Made by a program: the position numbers and the translations under genes. This document shows positions 59,769 to 64,000 of a stretch of DNA of 64,000 bases, one piece after another; positions within the stretch are counted from its first letter, which is position 1, and every line of letters begins with the position of its first letter. A model generated the notes under the pieces. That model did not search any database, was not told the origin of the DNA, and saw only the letters and a list, made by a program, of their open reading frames with translations. The DNA is from Candidatus Terraquivivens ruidianensis (GTDB lineage: Archaea > Thermoproteota > Nitrososphaeria_A > Caldarchaeales > Wolframiiraptoraceae). The stretch covers positions 84,485-148,484 of the forward strand of contig JALNLA010000004.1 of the NCBI GenBank assembly GCA_023267975.1. The letters are read 5' to 3'.

Positions 59769-60504
59769 GTTCTATGCTGGTGATACGGCAATACATAAGC
59801 TGGACCCGAGGGTGAAATTTCTTGTATCCATGCTCATGCTCCTCATGGTCGTGATGTACACGGAGGCATGGATTCTGGTAACCCTCATGGTGGTCCAAGC
59901 GGCGATGGCTTATGCTGCCAAAGTCGTGCGGCGTTGGCTCAAAACAATAAAGGGCTCGATACCCTTAGCTGTCCTCGTCTTCGGCCTGAACGCTATATTC
60001 TTCATCACAACGGGCACCCATGCAACCTTACAGGAGGTCCTTTACCACTCGGCCACGCTCGCGTACAGGCTCGTACTATTCCTGTCGTCGTTCTCCATAT
60101 TCTTTTTGACGACGACGCCAGAAGAGATAGGGCTGACGCTCACGAGCTGGCGCATTCCATACCCCTACACGTTCGCTTTCATATCGGCGATAAGGTTTAC
60201 ACCCATAATAGCCCAAGAGCTTAGAGACATAATGGACGCGCAGAGGTCGCGCGGTATCGAGCTGGACAAGGGCGGGCCTCTACAGAGGGCAAAGAAGCTT
60301 GTACCGATACTCGTACCACTGCTCGCGAATGCGCTCAGAAGGGCATATGAATTGGCGGAGGCCATGGAAGTGAAGTGCTTCGGCGCTACAAAGAATAGGA
60401 CGTCGTTAAGAGAGCTCAAAATGAGATCTAGGGATTATGCAGCTCTGCTCGTGTCGTTAACCCTCTTCAGCCTAGCAATGTACTCTAGGCTCTTCCTGCT
60501 TTGA
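59746..60504 (+). CDS. ECF transporter transmembrane subunit EcfT
   Basis: A 252-residue membrane protein with about five segments and the two coupling motifs of EcfT: a DAQRSRGIELDKG-type Ala-Arg-Gly helix, followed by RRAYELAEAMEVKCFG. It couples ATPases to a substrate-binding S component. No S component gene adjoins it in this window, so the solute is unknown and a shared (group II) module is likely. Confidence 0.88.
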   Translation: MSILEGLKFYAGDTAIHKLDPRVKFLVSMLMLLMVVMYTEAWILVTLMVVQAAMAYAAKVVRRWLKTIKGSIPLAVLVFGLNAIFFITTGTHATLQEVLYHSATLAYRLVLFLSSFSIFFLTTTPEEIGLTLTSWRIPYPYTFAFISAIRFTPIIAQELRDIMDAQRSRGIELDKGGPLQRAKKLVPILVPLLANALRRAYELAEAMEVKCFGATKNRTSLRELKMRSRDYAALLVSLTLFSLAMYSRLFLL

Positions 60505-60516
60505 ATCTGGGGCCGA

Positions 60517-61497
60517 TTATATTTGGGCCAGCTTCCTGACACTCTCACCAACCTTCTCCATCGGATGGTTCATTATTTCCTCCATCTTCCTTTCGAGCAG
60601 CAGTCTGCTTCTTGGGTCCTCGCTCCAAAGCCTCGCGAAGGAGCCGTCTTGAATCCTCTTAAGGGCTTCCCTCATATTCTCCTTCACACGCTCGTCAACT
60701 ATCTGGGGACCTACGACCAGTCCGCCGAACTTTGCAGTGTCCGAGACTGCCTTTAGCATGCCGACCAAGCCTCCCCTGTATATCAGGTCTACTATCAGCT
60801 TTAACTCGTTGCATGCCTCGAAGTAAGCAAGCTCTGGCTGGTATCCTGCCTCAACGAGTACCTCGTATCCCTTCTTCACGAGCTCCATGACGCCGCCGAC
60901 CAAGACCGCCTGCTCTCCCAGCAGGTCGGTTTCCGTCTCCTCCTTGAACGTCGTCTCGAGGACGCCTGCCCTCGTGCAACCTAGCGCCTTAGCCATGGCT
61001 AAAGCCATCATCCTCGCGTTTCCAGAGTAATCCTGTCCTACGGCGAAGAGTGCCGGAACGCCCCTCCCTTCAAGGTAGAGCTCGCGCATCCTCGGACCCG
61101 GTGCCTTAGGAGCAACTAGCACGACGTCCACGTAGTTGGGTGGCACTATCTGTCTGAAATGTATGTTGTAACCGTGGGAAAAGCCTAAGACCTTTCCGGG
61201 CTTCAGGTTCGGCTCTATGAGCTGATTGTAAACCTCAGGCTGCACGACGTCCGGTATCAGCATATGGATTACGTCTCCTTCCCTCGCCGCCTCTTCTACG
61301 GGAAGAGGTTCGAGGCCATCATCTTTCACCGTCTTCCAAGATTTGCCCCCTTTCCTGACGCCGACTACGACGTTTAGGCCGGAGTCCTTCATGTTGAGGG
61401 CCTGAGCCCTTCCTTGACTACCGTAACCTATGATGGCTACCTTTTTGCTGAGCAACGGCTTGAGGCTTATGTCATTATCGTAGTATATTTTTGCCAT
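60517..61497 (-). CDS. ilvC: Ketol-acid reductoisomerase
   Basis: A 326-residue class I KARI, the second step of valine/isoleucine synthesis. [17 protein letters not shown] is the NADP loop; [25 protein letters not shown] and [14 protein letters not shown] hold catalytic residues. It lies downstream of ilvN on the minus strand. Confidence 0.96.
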   Translation of the reverse strand: MAKIYYDNDISLKPLLSKKVAIIGYGSQGRAQALNMKDSGLNVVVGVRKGGKSWKTVKDDGLEPLPVEEAAREGDVIHMLIPDVVQPEVYNQLIEPNLKPGKVLGFSHGYNIHFRQIVPPNYVDVVLVAPKAPGPRMRELYLEGRGVPALFAVGQDYSGNARMMALAMAKALGCTRAGVLETTFKEETETDLLGEQAVLVGGVMELVKKGYEVLVEAGYQPELAYFEACNELKLIVDLIYRGGLVGMLKAVSDTAKFGGLVVGPQIVDERVKENMREALKRIQDGSFARLWSEDPRSRLLLERKMEEIMNHPMEKVGESVRKLAQI

Positions 61498-61510
61498 TAC
61501 TTCTCACCTC

Positions 61511-61780
61511 CTATACATCTGTACTTTTCTTCAAACGCGTACCTAACATTGTAGAATTTACCTCCAACACCACAGGCAGGTTAAATAGCTTTCTCTTGAG
61601 CCACTCAGCCTTCTCAGGCTTCATGGAAACCATCATCGTAAAGAGTTTCACACCCTCTACACCAGACTCGCTTATCTCTGCGCTGATGAGTTTCGCCTGG
61701 GCCTGCCTCGTGGTCAAGAATACCTTGACGACTGCCTCCAACGAGTCATCTATCAATGCGGTGAATGCATGCCTAACCAT
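61511..61780 (-). CDS. ilvN: Acetolactate synthase small (regulatory) subunit, copy 1
   Basis: An 89-residue single-ACT-domain protein, shorter than bacterial IlvN. It starts at ATG 61780, inside the end of ilvB (translational coupling). A 99-base segment (61655-61753) is identical to the second copy. ACT domains bind valine for feedback control. Confidence 0.8.
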   Translation of the reverse strand: MVRHAFTALIDDSLEAVVKVFLTTRQAQAKLISAEISESGVEGVKLFTMMVSMKPEKAEWLKRKLFNLPVVLEVNSTMLGTRLKKSTDV

Positions 61781-63518
61781 GGATCTCAAACCCCTGGGGC
61801 ACCACCATCTGGCTGAGCCACTTGCCAGGAGGCACCATTGGTAATACTCTCTCCTCCTTGTCTATCGGAAGGTCTATGACCAGTGCCTGTCCTGACCTTA
61901 CAGCTTTCTTTATCAACATCCTTAGGTCATCTAAGGATTCAGCTAAAGCTCCTTCCACGCCCATGGACTCCGCGAGCTTTACGTAGTCAACACTTCTACC
62001 AGCATGCCTCCTCAGATATATCTCGAGGCACTCGTCCTTGTACCTTTTCTGGTAAAAGAGGTCCTGCCATTGTCTTATCATGCCGAGAGTCCTGTTGTCG
62101 AATATTATGCATATGACGGGTATGTCGTACTGAGCCATCGTTATTAGGCTCTGGCATGTCATGGCGAAGCTACCGTCCCCATCAATGCAGGCTACGGTCC
62201 TGTCTGGAGCTGCAACCTTTGCACCGACCGCTGCGGGTAGACCGAAGCCCATCGTTCCGAGGCCGCAGCTTGTCAATAAGGTCCTAGGCTCGAAGACCTT
62301 AAAGCAAAGCTGGACCCACATCTGGTGTTGGCCTACGCCCGTCGTCACTATCGCATTCTGCGGTAGCTCTTCCCTTATCACCTTAAGCGCACGCCAAGGA
62401 GTTATCTTGCTAGGCTCGCCGTGGTTGTTCATGAACTCCTCGAACCGCTCACCTATCGCTTTGAGTCTCTGGACAAAGGGTCTTGCATCCTTCCTTGTAT
62501 ACCTCGACGTTATGCAGGCGTAAAGTTCAGCCAAAGTTCTTTTTGCATCGCCGACTATGCTTACAGTTGGTGCGACATTCTTGCCGAGTTCACTGGCATC
62601 TATGTCTACGTGGATTATCTTTCTATCCTTTTGGATGTCATCAAACTTTCCAACAGACCTATCGGAGAACCTTATACCAATTGCCAAGATTGCGTCCGAT
62701 TCCACCAGCGCCATGTTGGCCTCAATCCTGCCATGCATGCCGATGACGCCCAGCATGAGCGGGTGGTCCGAGGGCATCGAGCCTATTCCGGGCGTCGTGA
62801 CCACGACAGGGGCCATCAAATACTCGGCCAGCTTTGTTAGCTCGTTGGTGGCGTTGCTTATTATCACACCTCCGCCAGCTATTATCACGGGCTTCTCGGC
62901 GTTCATCAGAATCTCGGCAGCCTTCGATATGAGCTCTGGATCTGGTTCATGGACATGTCTTGCCAGAGAGCTTAGCGCATACTTTATCAGGCTCGGTTCA
63001 TCCTTCCAGTAAGGCTCGACGTCTGCCTGGAATACATCTCTGGGAACGTCGATGAGAACAGGACCGGGTCTGCCAGCGGTCGCAATATGGTATGCATCCA
63101 TGAACGTCTGGGCCAACTTGGACGGTTCTTTGACGGTTATGGCATATTTTGTGACTGGTAGCAGTATGCCTGTTATGTCCGTTTCTTGGAAGGCATCTGT
63201 TCCGAGTGAATCACGCGTTACTTGGCCGGTTATCGCTATAACGGGCTGGCTGTCCATCATCGCATTAACTATGCCGGTCACGAGGTTCGTGGCACCTGGT
63301 CCCGAGGTTGCCGTGACGATTCCAGGCCTACCCTTCACCCTTGCGTATCCGTCTGCCGCATGCGCTGCTTGTTGCTCATGCCTCATAAGTATGGTCCTTA
63401 CATTACTGTCGTATAGCGCGTCGTAGAACGGCAAAGTAGCGCCGCCAGGTATGCCGAAGACAACGTCTACGCCCTTGGATTCCATGGCCTTGACTAGAGC
63501 GTTGGCTGCCCTTACCAT
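61773..63518 (-). CDS. ilvB: Acetolactate synthase large (catalytic) subunit
   Basis: A 581-residue thiamine-diphosphate enzyme that condenses pyruvate, or pyruvate with 2-oxobutyrate. The N-terminal VFGIPGGATLPFYDAL with the catalytic Glu in MRHEQQAAHAADGYAR, and GDGSFAMTCQSLITMAQYDIP (ThDP motif), are intact. It overlaps ilvN by 8 bases. A second copy's C-terminus lies at the right edge. Confidence 0.96.
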   Translation of the reverse strand: MVRAANALVKAMESKGVDVVFGIPGGATLPFYDALYDSNVRTILMRHEQQAAHAADGYARVKGRPGIVTATSGPGATNLVTGIVNAMMDSQPVIAITGQVTRDSLGTDAFQETDITGILLPVTKYAITVKEPSKLAQTFMDAYHIATAGRPGPVLIDVPRDVFQADVEPYWKDEPSLIKYALSSLARHVHEPDPELISKAAEILMNAEKPVIIAGGGVIISNATNELTKLAEYLMAPVVVTTPGIGSMPSDHPLMLGVIGMHGRIEANMALVESDAILAIGIRFSDRSVGKFDDIQKDRKIIHVDIDASELGKNVAPTVSIVGDAKRTLAELYACITSRYTRKDARPFVQRLKAIGERFEEFMNNHGEPSKITPWRALKVIREELPQNAIVTTGVGQHQMWVQLCFKVFEPRTLLTSCGLGTMGFGLPAAVGAKVAAPDRTVACIDGDGSFAMTCQSLITMAQYDIPVICIIFDNRTLGMIRQWQDLFYQKRYKDECLEIYLRRHAGRSVDYVKLAESMGVEGALAESLDDLRMLIKKAVRSGQALVIDLPIDKEERVLPMVPPGKWLSQMVVPQGFEIHG

Positions 63519-63650
63519 ACGTCTTCACCGCTCCATAGAAATTTCCAGAAAAGAGAGGAACAGCTTGGTGCTGGAGGGTAGATGCTGGGCGAAGGCTTGT
63601 CCGCCCTTGCTAGAGAATTTGGCGCACTAGTATCACCCTCACACTTCGAG

Positions 63651-63698
63651 GTGAAATCTTACACTCTCATATTATAAAAACGTTTCGTGAAATCTTAC
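63651..63698 (-). promoter_or_regulatory. Direct repeats around a TATA-like box between two ilv units
   Basis: GTGAAATCTTAC occurs twice, at 63651-63662 and 63687-63698, flanking an AT-rich stretch that on the minus strand reads like a TATA box (TTTTTATAAT). It lies 130-180 bases upstream of ilvB; the right repeat overlaps the stop of the upstream ilvN copy. Twin operator sites for a branched-chain amino-acid regulator are a plausible reading. Confidence 0.35.
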
Positions 63699-63970
63699 GC
63701 GTCTGCGCTCAAATTCTCTTTTAAAGTAGTACCCAGCCCTACGTAGTTAGCCTCCAGCACCATCGGTAAGTTGGACAGCTTCCTTTTAAGCCACTCAGCC
63801 TTCTCAGGCTTTACTAAAACGGACATCGTTAAGAGCTTAACGTTCTCTACACCAGACTCGCTTATCTCTGCGCTGATGAGTTTCGCCTGGGCCTGCCTCG
63901 TGGTCAAGAATACCTTGACGACTGCCTCCAACGAGTCATCTATTAGCACGCTAAACACGTATGCGGGCAT
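63695..63970 (-). CDS. ilvN: Acetolactate synthase small (regulatory) subunit, copy 2
   Basis: A 91-residue ACT-domain protein from the ATG at 63970, paralogous to the copy at 61511. The central LIDDSLEAVVKVFLTTRQAQAKLISAEISESGVE region, in short FLTTRQAQAKL and AEISESGVE, is the same; the ends differ. It overlaps the end of the second ilvB, as in copy 1. Confidence 0.75.
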   Translation of the reverse strand: MPAYVFSVLIDDSLEAVVKVFLTTRQAQAKLISAEISESGVENVKLLTMSVLVKPEKAEWLKRKLSNLPMVLEANYVGLGTTLKENLSADA

Positions 63971-64000
63971 GCAAATCAAACCCCTGAGGTACCATCATCT
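63951..64000 (-). CDS. ilvB: Second acetolactate synthase large subunit, C-terminal fragment (runs off window)
   Basis: On the minus strand the last 16 codons read MMVPQGFDLHARIRV and a stop, matching the QMVVPQGFEIHG end of the first ilvB. The rest is beyond the right edge. This shows the ilvB-ilvN pair is present twice in tandem. Confidence 0.75.
   Translation of the reverse strand, partial: MMVPQGFDLHARIRV

Noticed and set aside
1..64000. CRISPR array or insertion sequence
   Set aside because: No regularly spaced repeats and no transposase-like gene were seen on either strand.

Overview
The window comes from an archaeon. It carries a 20S proteasome alpha subunit, SBDS, exosome subunits Rrp4/Rrp41/Rrp42, ribosomal protein L37Ae, the KEOPS subunit Pcc1, prefoldin beta, AbrB–PhoU regulators, a tetraether-synthase-like radical SAM enzyme and a tRNA-Gln gene with BHB-type introns. 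The compact psmA-SBDS-exosome-L37Ae-Pcc1-prefoldin order and the introns point to the Thermoproteota (TACK) side of the archaea. I cannot place it more precisely from this sequence alone. TTG and GTG starts, and 4-base stop/start overlaps, are common.

Layout: 1-4051 holds a membrane-anchored small-heat-shock-like fragment, a UPF0182 membrane protein and a TrmB-like regulator. Bases 4267-33020 form a large energy-metabolism island. It contains hypF; an operon hdrC-hdrB-hdrA-mvhD-mvhG-mvhA-maturation protease, which is a cytosolic [NiFe]-hydrogenase/heterodisulfide reductase complex; two membrane cytochrome b-like plus HdrD-like pairs; a FAD dehydrogenase (GlcD-like) plus a third HdrD-like protein; three GcvH-like lipoyl-domain proteins; OsmC; two AbrB–PhoU regulators; hypE; and a minus-strand run hypB-hypA-hypC-hypD-two LipS-type radical SAM proteins-lipoate ligase/DUF116 fusion-FAD reductase. 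Bases 33256-43704 hold a tetraether-synthase-like enzyme, nadC, a nitrate/sulfonate/taurine-type ABC transporter, a CDGSH protein, endonuclease III, an acyl-CoA dehydrogenase, a DNA methyltransferase coupled to an unknown gene, and a phosphoribosyltransferase. A tRNA-Gln(CUG) gene with two predicted introns follows. Next to it, 43938-48035 is a small virus-derived head-gene module (protease, portal, cement protein, HK97-like capsid protein, two small DNA-binding-like proteins) with no visible terminase, tail or integrase. Bases 48365-52346 hold scattered metabolic genes, and 52469-57074 the proteasome/exosome/translation block. The window ends with a DHH phosphoesterase, an ECF energizing module (A-A-T) and ilvC-ilvN-ilvB followed by a second ilvN/ilvB copy that runs off the right edge.

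The most interesting system is the Hdr/hydrogenase/lipoyl island. Hydrogenase maturation genes and lipoate-assembly genes share one apparent operon. The window shows no glycine-cleavage P/T proteins, no 2-oxoacid dehydrogenase and no dihydrolipoamide dehydrogenase that would explain lipoate. Two of the three GcvH-like proteins lack the canonical lipoyl lysine (Arg or Met instead) and sit directly upstream of HdrD-type modules; only the third keeps it and it is paired with OsmC. My inference is that a protein-bound lipoyl disulfide/dithiol is the redox partner of some of these Hdr-type enzymes, and that the lysine-less copies act as fixed subunits or docking mimics.
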